Assembly (NCBI GenBank): GCA_000940995.1
Contig: CP005974.1
Location: 1,922,001-1,986,000 of the forward strand
DNA from: Photobacterium gaetbulicola Gung47
Lineage (GTDB): Bacteria; Pseudomonadota; Gammaproteobacteria; Enterobacterales; Vibrionaceae
DNA length: 64,000 bases
Direction of reading: 5' to 3'
The notes beneath the pieces were generated by a model that was given only the letters and a program-made list of their open reading frames with translations, did not search any database and had not been told where the DNA came from. Below, one piece after another: positions 43,258 through 51,388 of the stretch. Each line of letters opens with the position of its first letter. The first letter of the stretch is position 1. Both the position numbers and the translations under genes were made by a program.

Positions 43258-44184
43258 ATGGACGCCGTCGTCGCTTTTTTTATTCTGGGAATCGTATGTC
43301 AGCTGCTTGGCGCAAAGGTTTCATTTCCTGAAAACGTATATAAAACCCTGAGCCTGTTCTTGATGATTGCGATTGGCCTTAAGGGGGGCTTGGCGCTCCA
43401 GCAACATATCGACTCCGATCTTATTACCCTGTCTTTGGCCGTGGTTGCATTTGGCTTGTTGCTGCCGCTTATTGCTTACCCGCTGCTCAGGTATTTTGGC
43501 CAACTGGATAGAATCAATGCCGGAGCCGTTGCCGCCCATTATGGCTCGGTCAGTGTAGCGACCTATGCGGTGGCCGTTGCTTTGCTCGAGGCCAACAACA
43601 TTAGCTATGAGGCCTATTTCCCGCTGTTTGTTGTATTGCTCGAAATGCCTGCGATTCTGGTTGGTTTGGTATTGGCTAAGGGCAGTTTGAAGCTTATCAA
43701 TGCTGACTTTATCAAAAAAGAGCTGGTGGCCAATCAGAGTATTTTACTGATGGTCGGAAGTTTACTGATTGGCTATTTTGGTGGCCAAAGTGTTGAAAAG
43801 CTATCACCGTTTTTCATTGATCTGTTTTCCGGTGTATTGGCCCTGTTCTTATTGAAAATGGGATTAGTGGCGGGTGAACAGCTGGCGGCCCTGAAAAAGA
43901 ACAGCTTGTTCTTGGTGAGTTTTGGTATGTTAATGCCGATGGTTGGCGGTATCTGCGGAACAGGCCTTGGCGTCTTGCTCGGGTTCAGTGCGGGGGGGAT
44001 TTCGCTGATGGCTATTCTCGGTGCCAGCGCCTCATATATTGCAGTGCCTGCAGCCATGAAACAAAGCTTGCCAGAAGCCAATGCCGGTATGTCGATCACT
44101 GCGTCATTGGGGATTACTTTCCCATTCAATGTATTACTCGGCGTGCCATTTTTTATTGCACTGGGACAATATATCGTGGCGTAG
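43258..44184 (+). CDS. SbtA-like sodium-dependent bicarbonate transporter
   Basis: 308 residues and about ten transmembrane segments. It matches the SbtA/DUF897 family: SFPENVYKTLSLFLMIAIGLKGG near residue 21, GAVAAHYGSVSVATYAVA and SASYIAVPAAMKQSLPEANAG. Cyanobacterial members take up bicarbonate with sodium; heterotroph homologues probably supply bicarbonate to carboxylases or pH balance. Controlled by the divergent LysR gene. Confidence 0.85.
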   Translation: MDAVVAFFILGIVCQLLGAKVSFPENVYKTLSLFLMIAIGLKGGLALQQHIDSDLITLSLAVVAFGLLLPLIAYPLLRYFGQLDRINAGAVAAHYGSVSVATYAVAVALLEANNISYEAYFPLFVVLLEMPAILVGLVLAKGSLKLINADFIKKELVANQSILLMVGSLLIGYFGGQSVEKLSPFFIDLFSGVLALFLLKMGLVAGEQLAALKKNSLFLVSFGMLMPMVGGICGTGLGVLLGFSAGGISLMAILGASASYIAVPAAMKQSLPEANAGMSITASLGITFPFNVLLGVPFFIALGQYIVA

Positions 44185-44212
44185 AGAAAGATTGAGTCAT
44201 TTGGATAATATT

Positions 44213-44235
44213 GGCTCCCACACCGGAGCCTTTAT
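44213..44235. terminator. Hairpin between convergent sbtA-like and recX-like genes
   Basis: GGCTCC (44213-44218) and GGAGCC (44225-44230) form a short stem with TTTATAG after it; likely a weak bidirectional terminator. Confidence 0.5.
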
Positions 44236-44251
44236 AGTTTTTAATCTGCTG

Positions 44252-45073
44252 TTAGATATCATCCAAATGATGGTCAAGGGCGTAGTTGGCGTCAGCAAAA
44301 CTAAAGCCCTTGCGGACCAAGAAAGCGGTCGCTTTTTTCTTCTCGGCAAAGTCCGTGATAGGGGCCTTGTATTTCTTGTTGAGCATTGCCAGCGCTTTGT
44401 GCTGATCTTCACTCTGCTGTTGCTCACAATCTTCATTGGCTAGCACTTGGTCAATAGCTTCTTGGCTGATCCCTTCGCTGCGTAACTTTTGAATAAGGCC
44501 GGTGCGGCCCATTTTTTTACTGTGCTTGGTGATCAACCGCTCGGCAAGTTGCAATTCGTGCTCCAAGTCGAGCGATTGTGCCATGATGGTCTGTATTTTT
44601 GCTTGGCTAATGCCCTCTTGCCGCAGGCGAAGACCAATATCATTGGCGCTTTTTTTACCGGCATACTTGTTGATGGTGCGGGTGATCAATACCTCTTGCT
44701 CAGACTCATCGATGGTCTTCAGGGCATTGTCGATATCGGCCTGGCTCACACCTTGAAGCTTGAGTTTTTGCGCCAGTACAGCAGGGCCGTAGGAGCGACA
44801 GCGCGAATTGACGTAGGTTTCAGCGTAGCGTCTATCCGAAAGGTAGCCGAGCTCTAGCAAGCGGTTGATGACCTGGTTGACCCATTCGGTATTGGTCGTT
44901 TTTCTCGTCAGCTTTTCTCGCAGCTTCATGACGGAATAGCCACGTTGGTTGAGCCACCAAATGGCATACTCATAGACATCTTCAACCTTTTGGGCGGGCT
45001 TGGGGCCAGCTTGCTGTGAGGGAGAGTGCTTTCTGTTATTGATGTATTTTTTCGGAGGCTGCTCGGAGGTCAT
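44252..45073 (-). CDS. Extended RecX-family protein
   Basis: 273 residues, well above the ~150-170 of ordinary gammaproteobacterial RecX. Repeats of the RecX three-helix unit can be seen: LNQRGYSVMKLREKLTRK, LLELGYLSDRRYAETYV, LAQKLKLQGVSQADIDNAL, GLRLRQEGISQAKIQTIM, LIQKLRSEGISQEAIDQVL and FLVRKGFSFADANYAL. RecX binds RecA filaments and blocks recombination and SOS activity. No recA is nearby, so this may be a second, longer RecX-like protein with its own partner. Confidence 0.8.
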   Translation of the reverse strand: MTSEQPPKKYINNRKHSPSQQAGPKPAQKVEDVYEYAIWWLNQRGYSVMKLREKLTRKTTNTEWVNQVINRLLELGYLSDRRYAETYVNSRCRSYGPAVLAQKLKLQGVSQADIDNALKTIDESEQEVLITRTINKYAGKKSANDIGLRLRQEGISQAKIQTIMAQSLDLEHELQLAERLITKHSKKMGRTGLIQKLRSEGISQEAIDQVLANEDCEQQQSEDQHKALAMLNKKYKAPITDFAEKKKATAFLVRKGFSFADANYALDHHLDDI

Positions 45074-45250
45074 AAATTCCTGATGTTCAATAGCTGCTGT
45101 CTGCTTTTTGCCAAAACAGTTAGGGAAGGCGGTTATAGCAAAGGAGAAGTAGCTAAATCAAGGTGTTTAAAATCGTGTACACCGAGCTATAACGCTTGTT
45201 TCGTGCTAGAATTCGGGGCTTTCGCTTTTCTACTTTGCTTGGCTTAACTT

Positions 45251-45916
45251 ATGGTCACTCGTATTCCTTCTTGGATATTGCTAGGTGCGATTATGCTAGC
45301 ATTCAGTGCTGGTGCAATTAACGCTATGGCTTTGCTGACGTTTACCAATAATGCTGTTTCGCATGTTACCGGTACAATCACACAAGCAATGAGCGCACTC
45401 ACTGTTGAGAGCCACCACGCATCCTACTATCTCTTGAGTATTGTCGGTTGTTTCTTTTTAGGTGCCGTTACATCCGGGATGATTATTCATAACGAAGCGC
45501 TCAGGCTCGGGCGTAGTTATGGCACTGCTTTGTTTATCGAAGCCGTGGTACTGTTTGCTGCTACGTATTATTTTTACCATCATAAAATGACTGGTGAATT
45601 GCTTGCGTCATTTGCGTGTGGTCTCCAGAATGCAATGATTGCAACCTACAGTGGGTCGGTTATCCGTACTACCCACCTAACCGGAATCGTTTCTGATTTG
45701 GGGGCAGCTTTGGGGCATATGATTAGTCGGCGAGCCTTGAATTTACCGCAGCTCGTCATGCAGGGAAGCATTCTGCTCGCTTTTAGTGCCGGCGCATTTG
45801 TAGGTGCCAAGATGCTCAATATTGTGGGTATGGTTGCATTATTATTACCGGCAACAATTGTCTTGTGTGCCAGTATTGGCTATATGTTGATGTTACGCAG
45901 GCACAAAACGAGCTAG
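45251..45916 (+). CDS. YoaK/DUF1275 family membrane protein
   Basis: 221 residues with about six transmembrane segments. AGAINAMALLTFTNNAVSHVTGT, ACGLQNAMIATYSGSVIRTTHLTG and FSAGAFVGAKM are family marks. Function of the family is not known; a transport role is assumed. Convergent with the reductase gene after 19 bases. Confidence 0.85.
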   Translation: MVTRIPSWILLGAIMLAFSAGAINAMALLTFTNNAVSHVTGTITQAMSALTVESHHASYYLLSIVGCFFLGAVTSGMIIHNEALRLGRSYGTALFIEAVVLFAATYYFYHHKMTGELLASFACGLQNAMIATYSGSVIRTTHLTGIVSDLGAALGHMISRRALNLPQLVMQGSILLAFSAGAFVGAKMLNIVGMVALLLPATIVLCASIGYMLMLRRHKTS

Positions 45917-45935
45917 ATGCTTATTCTGTTTTGCG

Positions 45936-47204
45936 TTAAGCACGACGTTTTCTGAAGGCGTATATTCCCGCACTTGCCAAGGTTTTAAATACCACTCCCC
46001 ATGCATTTAATTTTGGTTTGGGGTCGAGACCTTTAGCCATACGCCACATCTGCTGCTCATACCAAGTAATACTCAACATCCCTAAACGGTCCATTGCTTT
46101 GCTGCCCGTTGTGGGGGTAGCCAATGGCATGCTGTATTGGGCATTAGCAATCAGCTTATTGGGGAACTCGGCATCGATAGCAGTGGTTCGTGCTAAACCA
46201 ATAAAGTCAGTTGCACCGCTCTCGAGTGCCTCATTCATTGCCGGCGCGCTACGGAATCCACCGGTTACAACGAGTGGGACATCCACTAACTTGCGTACTT
46301 TCTCCATATAATCAAGGAAATAGGCTTCACGTTGGATGGTGCTCTCCTTAGCCTTTTTGCCGCTCATCATTGAAGGACTCTCATAGGTGCCACCAGATAT
46401 CTCAATTAAATCTATCCCTGCTTCTGCTAAGGTTTGGACTACCTGCATCGAATCTTCTTCTGTAAAACCGCCTTTCATAAAGTCGGCACTGTTAAGCTTG
46501 ATACCAATGGGGAATTGATCTCCAACTTGCTCTCGAATGGCATGATATACCGACAACACAAAGCGCATCCGGTTTTCAAGGTTTCCGCCCCAGCGATCAT
46601 CACGTTGATTGTGTCTTGGCGAGAGGAACTGGCTAACCAAATAACCATGAGCGCCGTGAATTTGTACCCCGGTAAAGCCTGTTTCTTTTGCTAGTTTTGC
46701 GCTGGTGGCAAATTTAGCGATGATAGTGAGTATTTCTTCTTCAGTCAGCGCTTTTGGTGTGTTGAAGCCTTTCTCTAACCCTCTAGACAAAGGTATTGCT
46801 GACGGTGCGACTGGCTCTTTGGTAAGAAAATTAGGAATTTGCTTACCAGGATGATTAAGTTGTGGCCAAATATGAGAGCCGTTCTGCTTTCCGGCCTCTG
46901 CCCACTCTCTGAAAACGGTGAGATCACTCTTATCGTCAAGCACGACATTTTTTGGCTCACCCAATGCATTACGGTCAATCATGATGTTCCCAGTCATTGC
47001 CAAACCGATACCACCCTCTGCCCAACGTCGATAAAGCGTGACCAAACCTTGCTTGGGGTTGTGTTGTGCGTCACCAAGCTGCTCACTCATGGCGGACTTG
47101 AACAAGCGGTTTTTTATGGTAGTCCCTTTGGCGAGTGTAAATGGGTTATTGAGCAATGGCTGGTTAGTTGCTTCCGTGCTTTGTTGTAGTTCTGCTTGCA
47201 CCAT
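45936..47204 (-). CDS. Old yellow enzyme-type NADH:flavin oxidoreductase
   Basis: 422 residues, FMN-binding TIM barrel. LFKSAMSEQLGD near residue 34, QLNHPGKQ, GVQIHGAHGYLVSQFLSP with the catalytic His pair, RDDRWGGNLENRMRF, and VTGGFRSAPAMNEAL for phosphate binding. The enzyme likely reduces activated alkenes or related compounds. The C-terminal ~70 residues (SITWYEQQMWRMAKGLDPKPK) are typical of the NADH oxidase branch. No pathway partner in the neighbourhood. Confidence 0.88.
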   Translation of the reverse strand: MVQAELQQSTEATNQPLLNNPFTLAKGTTIKNRLFKSAMSEQLGDAQHNPKQGLVTLYRRWAEGGIGLAMTGNIMIDRNALGEPKNVVLDDKSDLTVFREWAEAGKQNGSHIWPQLNHPGKQIPNFLTKEPVAPSAIPLSRGLEKGFNTPKALTEEEILTIIAKFATSAKLAKETGFTGVQIHGAHGYLVSQFLSPRHNQRDDRWGGNLENRMRFVLSVYHAIREQVGDQFPIGIKLNSADFMKGGFTEEDSMQVVQTLAEAGIDLIEISGGTYESPSMMSGKKAKESTIQREAYFLDYMEKVRKLVDVPLVVTGGFRSAPAMNEALESGATDFIGLARTTAIDAEFPNKLIANAQYSMPLATPTTGSKAMDRLGMLSITWYEQQMWRMAKGLDPKPKLNAWGVVFKTLASAGIYAFRKRRA

Positions 47205-47483
47205 AGTAATTCCTTAACTGGCTATACGGCTTGGGTATAAAATAAGAACGATCGTGCTTTTTATAGCATGCCATGAAACTGATTGATACTGATGTGATCT
47301 CATCGAAGGGATTTTGTTTGGGTTGATGATAGCTTTTGCGATGTGAATACAACTGAAAAAAGTGACGTCGTTGGCAAATGATTAATCGAAATTTGATAGC
47401 GGACCACTTGATGTCGACAGCGAACAGTAACGCCTTGGTAACTCAACGATATGCCGTATCCAATTATCATTGGTGAAATACTC
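47205..47483. other. Upstream region of the reductase gene
   Basis: About 280 bases between two minus-strand genes, ending at the chitinase terminator. It should hold the promoter of the reductase gene. No other element seen. Confidence 0.4.
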
Positions 47484-47515
47484 GAGAAAAAGAAAGCTAC
47501 CACAAGGTAGCTTTC
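47484..47515 (-). terminator. Rho-independent terminator of the chitinase gene
   Basis: AAAGCTACC/GGTAGCTTT stem (47493-47514) followed on the minus strand by CTTTTTCTC. Confidence 0.8.
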
Positions 47516-47568
47516 GACTGGCTTCAATACTAAGAGACGTTTTGTCGCGGGGTAGTTCTAGTTGATTA

Positions 47569-50118
47569 TTAGCGCTGATTCAGCTCGCTCAACTTGGCAC
47601 CAACACCTTGTGAGTAGGCACGGTTGTAGTATTCATCCCAGTTGATAGACCAGAACATCACGCCACCAAAGTTGTCGTAACGTTTAGCTGGTACAACCGT
47701 GTCACACTGAGTTCCCAAGACTAGGCAATCCAGTGCTTTGTTGGTGTCGGCGATCGTTGCCTGGCCACTGCCGGCGGCTTTGGCACCGGAAGGCAAACCA
47801 ATCGAGACCTGATCGTCTCGGAGAGGTTCGAAGTTCGGACCGTTGCCATAGGCCGTCTGGAAGCCTTCGACAAGCATTTTCTGGGCTGCGACCATCATGT
47901 CGACAGAGCCAGCAGGCGCAGTGCCGCCATAAGGGTGCTCAAGCCCGCCGTTGTTGTAGAGCTGGACATGAAGTAAGTCGAGCATATCACGGGTTGCGTC
48001 GATGACCGGAAGATATGCTCCCCACACACTGCCATCGGCAATACTGACGTAACCACCTTGCACATAAGGGTGCTCTGGTGCCATGGTGAGGTACAAATCA
48101 CGGCCCAGTTTATCCTGGATGCTGCGTAGGGCGCGTGGCAGGCGTTTCTGAATTTCAGACCCGTTGACCAGCCCAGAGCCACTCTCGTAGTCAACATCCA
48201 AGCCATCGAAGCCCCATTCCTGGACGATAGCGGTCAGACTATCGACGAAGGCTTGCTCAGAAGCATCATCATTCAGGATGATAGTTCCTTCGGCACCTCC
48301 TAGGGATAGGACTACTTTACGCCCTTCCGCTTGTAATGCCTGAATATCTTGCTTGAAGCGATTGGCATCAATCGCCGGGCATCCACCATCGCCGGAGAAC
48401 AGGTTGAAGTAGTTGGTCCCGGGTGAGGCACGGTTAGTATCTGCAAAGGCGATGTCAATAACATCCCACTCGGTAGGGATGTCACTCAGGTTCATCGGGC
48501 ACACAGAGCCGTTGACGAAGTTATGCCAGTAGCCGACAAGTTTGTGTTTATTCTCGGTCGATAACGTCACGCTGATCGTTACGGCACTTGATAGTTCTTC
48601 ATCACCATTGCCAGCAATGGCTTTGGCTTGGATTTGATAGTCACCGGCCGCTTCAGAGCGCCATGTTGCTTGGTAAGGTGCCTGGTGGGCAGTGGCAACC
48701 ACTTTACCGTTGACCAGAAAATCCACGCGTTCAATCTCCGACTGGAATGACTTAGCATCTGCGGTCATTTCCACTGGAGATCCAATACTAAAGCGAGATC
48801 CTGCTGTCGGCTTGGTAAGATCGATAGCCAAGGCTTGATCCGTAACGGTTACTTGCTGGGTGGTTTCGCCCTCGCCATTATCGGTATCTGTCGCCACGGC
48901 TTTAAGGGTGATACTGCCAGTATTGACCGGGATCCACTCTAGCTGGTATTTCGTGCCGTCGACAACGCCATTGCCGATTAGCTGGTTATCAGCAAAGAAC
49001 TGCACCTTGGCAATATCAAAGGCACCGGCCGTTGCGTTGACAATGAGATCGGTAGGTATTCCGGCTAACAGGGTTTCACCCGCGGCAGGGGAGGTAAAGC
49101 CGAGCTCTGGAGCCGCACCACAATCACCTTCATGCTGCCATGCATCTTGCCAATGCAAGCCTACACCCGGCTCATAAGCCCAAGCTGCGCCACCACACCA
49201 GCCTGGGATCTGACAGCTATATTGGTTATCAACGTTAGTCACAAGTTGGCCTTGGGTATAACTTTGGCCCTCAGCATAGGCCGGTAATTCCTTACAGCTG
49301 CCGCCAGGCTGCTTGCCATTGATCGTAAAGTGGGTTGACTGTGTTTTGCTGCTCTGTTGATTGCTGTCAATGGCCTGTGCATAGATGGCATGGCTACCTG
49401 CCGATGATGTCCAGCGGTATTCATAAGGCGCGCTACTGTCACTGCCGAGCACCGCATCGTTGAGGTAGAACTCAACCCGCTCTATAGTGCCGTGTTCGCT
49501 AGAGGCATCGGCAGAGAAAGTGACAGTATCACCTTCTTCAAAAACACTGTCCGATCCAGGTGAAATCAGAGTAACATCTGGCGGCAGTGAGATGTCACTG
49601 TCGACGATAGTCACAGAAGCCTGGCTGGACTCTGTCATATTATCCACGTTGGTTGCACGTACCGTGACCACAGATTGTCCGAGTTGGCTAGGTGTCCATT
49701 CGGTCGAAAACGGCGCTTGTGTAATAACGGCTACAGACTCACCATTGACCAAAAACTCGACGTCTTTAATTTCCGAGTTTTGGCTACTTACTTCGGCTGC
49801 CAATAAAATGGGTTTATCGAGAACAAATTGGCCGCCGTTTTGAGGTGATGTGATAGAGATCGTCGGTGGCTGAGGCTCACCGGTTTCACATTGCCCGAGT
49901 AAACTCCATTCTTGATATTGACCTGAGAACTTATCGGGTGCGCTACCTTGCGACCACCAATTTGCTTTATAGGCGTGGTCTAGGTGCTGAACATTGTCGC
50001 CACCATTATATTGCGTAGTACTATTCCATATTTCCAGACTGGTACAGTCATAGCTACTCGCGAAAGCATGGGGGGATAATAGGGTGGCAATAATGCCTAC
50101 GAGGGGAAGTTTTTTCAT
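47569..50118 (-). CDS. Secreted modular chitinase, GH18 with chitin-binding and Ig-like domains
   Basis: 849 residues with a signal peptide (MKKLPLVGIIATLLSPHAFA). Domain order: CBM5/12-type chitin-binding domain near residues 22-77 (LEIWNSTTQYNGGDNVQHLDHAYKA, here split as LEIWNSTTQYNGGD and AYKANWWSQG), two Ig-like domains, a second chitin-binding-like module near 275-335 (YTQGQLVTNVDNQYSCQ, HWQDAWQHEGDC), two more Ig-like domains, then GH18 from about residue 525. The catalytic motif FDGLDVDYE is complete. It hydrolyses chitin to oligomers, supplying the chitobiose operon at 57 kb. Confidence 0.93.
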   Translation of the reverse strand: MKKLPLVGIIATLLSPHAFASSYDCTSLEIWNSTTQYNGGDNVQHLDHAYKANWWSQGSAPDKFSGQYQEWSLLGQCETGEPQPPTISITSPQNGGQFVLDKPILLAAEVSSQNSEIKDVEFLVNGESVAVITQAPFSTEWTPSQLGQSVVTVRATNVDNMTESSQASVTIVDSDISLPPDVTLISPGSDSVFEEGDTVTFSADASSEHGTIERVEFYLNDAVLGSDSSAPYEYRWTSSAGSHAIYAQAIDSNQQSSKTQSTHFTINGKQPGGSCKELPAYAEGQSYTQGQLVTNVDNQYSCQIPGWCGGAAWAYEPGVGLHWQDAWQHEGDCGAAPELGFTSPAAGETLLAGIPTDLIVNATAGAFDIAKVQFFADNQLIGNGVVDGTKYQLEWIPVNTGSITLKAVATDTDNGEGETTQQVTVTDQALAIDLTKPTAGSRFSIGSPVEMTADAKSFQSEIERVDFLVNGKVVATAHQAPYQATWRSEAAGDYQIQAKAIAGNGDEELSSAVTISVTLSTENKHKLVGYWHNFVNGSVCPMNLSDIPTEWDVIDIAFADTNRASPGTNYFNLFSGDGGCPAIDANRFKQDIQALQAEGRKVVLSLGGAEGTIILNDDASEQAFVDSLTAIVQEWGFDGLDVDYESGSGLVNGSEIQKRLPRALRSIQDKLGRDLYLTMAPEHPYVQGGYVSIADGSVWGAYLPVIDATRDMLDLLHVQLYNNGGLEHPYGGTAPAGSVDMMVAAQKMLVEGFQTAYGNGPNFEPLRDDQVSIGLPSGAKAAGSGQATIADTNKALDCLVLGTQCDTVVPAKRYDNFGGVMFWSINWDEYYNRAYSQGVGAKLSELNQR

Positions 50119-50630
50119 TGAAGTTCCTTTTGCATTGAATGGGTAATATGCCCAAGTAACCTCTGACTTATGGTGAAGGTAGAAGGTTACTTGGAAATAT
50201 TAGTTATGTTTATCTTTTTATTGGTCACTAAATATGATGGCTTATATAAGAAATTGATAAATATTTTTATATGTTTTCTTGTGTATTGAAAGTGTTTAAT
50301 TACTTATAAGGGTGGTAAATTTGAATAGATGTTTTTGTTTGTGATCTGCTACCAAAAATCCATTGCTATCAATGTATTGCTAATTTTTAAAAGACTAATT
50401 AATGAGAGTTGGCTTAATAATTGAACTCTTGTTTTATTCTTCTGGTGTATACATCTGATGCAATTTATGCGGTTATGGGATGTTTGATATTTCCAATATT
50501 GAATCTGTCGGTGTCAAACATTCATTTTCTTTTGGTGATATATAAGTAGGCTGAATAATAAATTCACCTTAGCCTTTATTTTGACAAGAAATAGAATATT
50601 TACTTTAGAGCGGTTCCATGGTGTGGATAT
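50119..50630. other. AT-rich chitinase upstream region
   Basis: Around 510 very AT-rich bases upstream of the chitinase gene on the minus strand. It should contain its promoter and regulator sites; no repeat array, RNA gene or reading frame of note is seen. Confidence 0.45.
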
Positions 50631-50657
50631 AAAAAAAGCTGCCCGTGGGCAGCTTTA
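50631..50657 (-). terminator. Rho-independent terminator of the nrdJ operon
   Basis: AAAGCTGCCC/GGGCAGCTTT stem with a short loop, followed on the minus strand by TTTTTTT. Confidence 0.88.
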
Positions 50658-50677
50658 TATTGGCAGTTAGCGAGGGG

Positions 50678-51370
50678 TTAACCGCACTTGGAGTCACCAC
50701 AGTTCAGGCAAGTCTGACAACCGTCTTTGACGATAACGGATTTGTTGTGGCACTTGTAGCAAAGTGTCGCGCTTGGTGGGAAGCTTCCAGACTCCTCTTC
50801 TGCTTCTTCCTTTTTACCTTCAAGCTCGGCTTTCTTGGCTTCAAGGAAGGCCTGCTGGTGCTCATCGACTTCTGGCTTACCCAGCATGCCAATTTCAGTG
50901 AGGTGCTGCTCAATCACATTGCCGATTTCGGCGATCAAAGATGGCACATATTTGCCTTTATTCCAGTAGCCACCGCGCGGATCAAACACAGAACGAAGCT
51001 CTTCAACCAAAAATGTGCAGTCGCCACCCTTGCGGAAAACCGCAGACATAATGCGGGTTAGGGCCACAATCCACTGAAAGTGCTCCAGGCTCTTAGAGTT
51101 GATGAACACTTCGAACGGACGGCGTACTTCGTGCTCGGTACCTTCGTTGAGTACGACATCATTAATGGTAATAAACAGTGAGTGCTCAGAGATATGCTCC
51201 GGCGTTTTCAGCTTGTAGGTCGTACCTAATAGCTTTTCCGGGCGCTGCATATCTTCATGCATGTGCTGCACTTCGAACTCAGGGGCTGCTGCAGGTGCTG
51301 CCTGTGGCGCTTCTTGCTCTTGGCTCTTTACTTTGAAGGCAACAATCTTACCGTCGATTTTTTTCGTCAT
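50678..51370 (-). CDS. nrdJb: Class II ribonucleotide reductase subunit NrdJb
   Basis: 230 residues, corresponding to the C-terminal part of class II ribonucleotide reductase that is a separate gene in split systems. The TSCPD-like core is seen in EHSLFITINDVVLNEGTEHEVRRPFEVFIN and GDCTFLVEELRSVFDPRGGYW, followed by a charged linker and the Cys-rich tail CYKCHNKSVIVKDGCQTCLNCGDSKCG, here with six Cys, which passes electrons to the active site. It begins 18 bases after nrdJa. Confidence 0.88.
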   Translation of the reverse strand: MTKKIDGKIVAFKVKSQEQEAPQAAPAAAPEFEVQHMHEDMQRPEKLLGTTYKLKTPEHISEHSLFITINDVVLNEGTEHEVRRPFEVFINSKSLEHFQWIVALTRIMSAVFRKGGDCTFLVEELRSVFDPRGGYWNKGKYVPSLIAEIGNVIEQHLTEIGMLGKPEVDEHQQAFLEAKKAELEGKKEEAEEESGSFPPSATLCYKCHNKSVIVKDGCQTCLNCGDSKCG

Positions 51371-51388
51371 GTCTTTCTAACCTGTACC

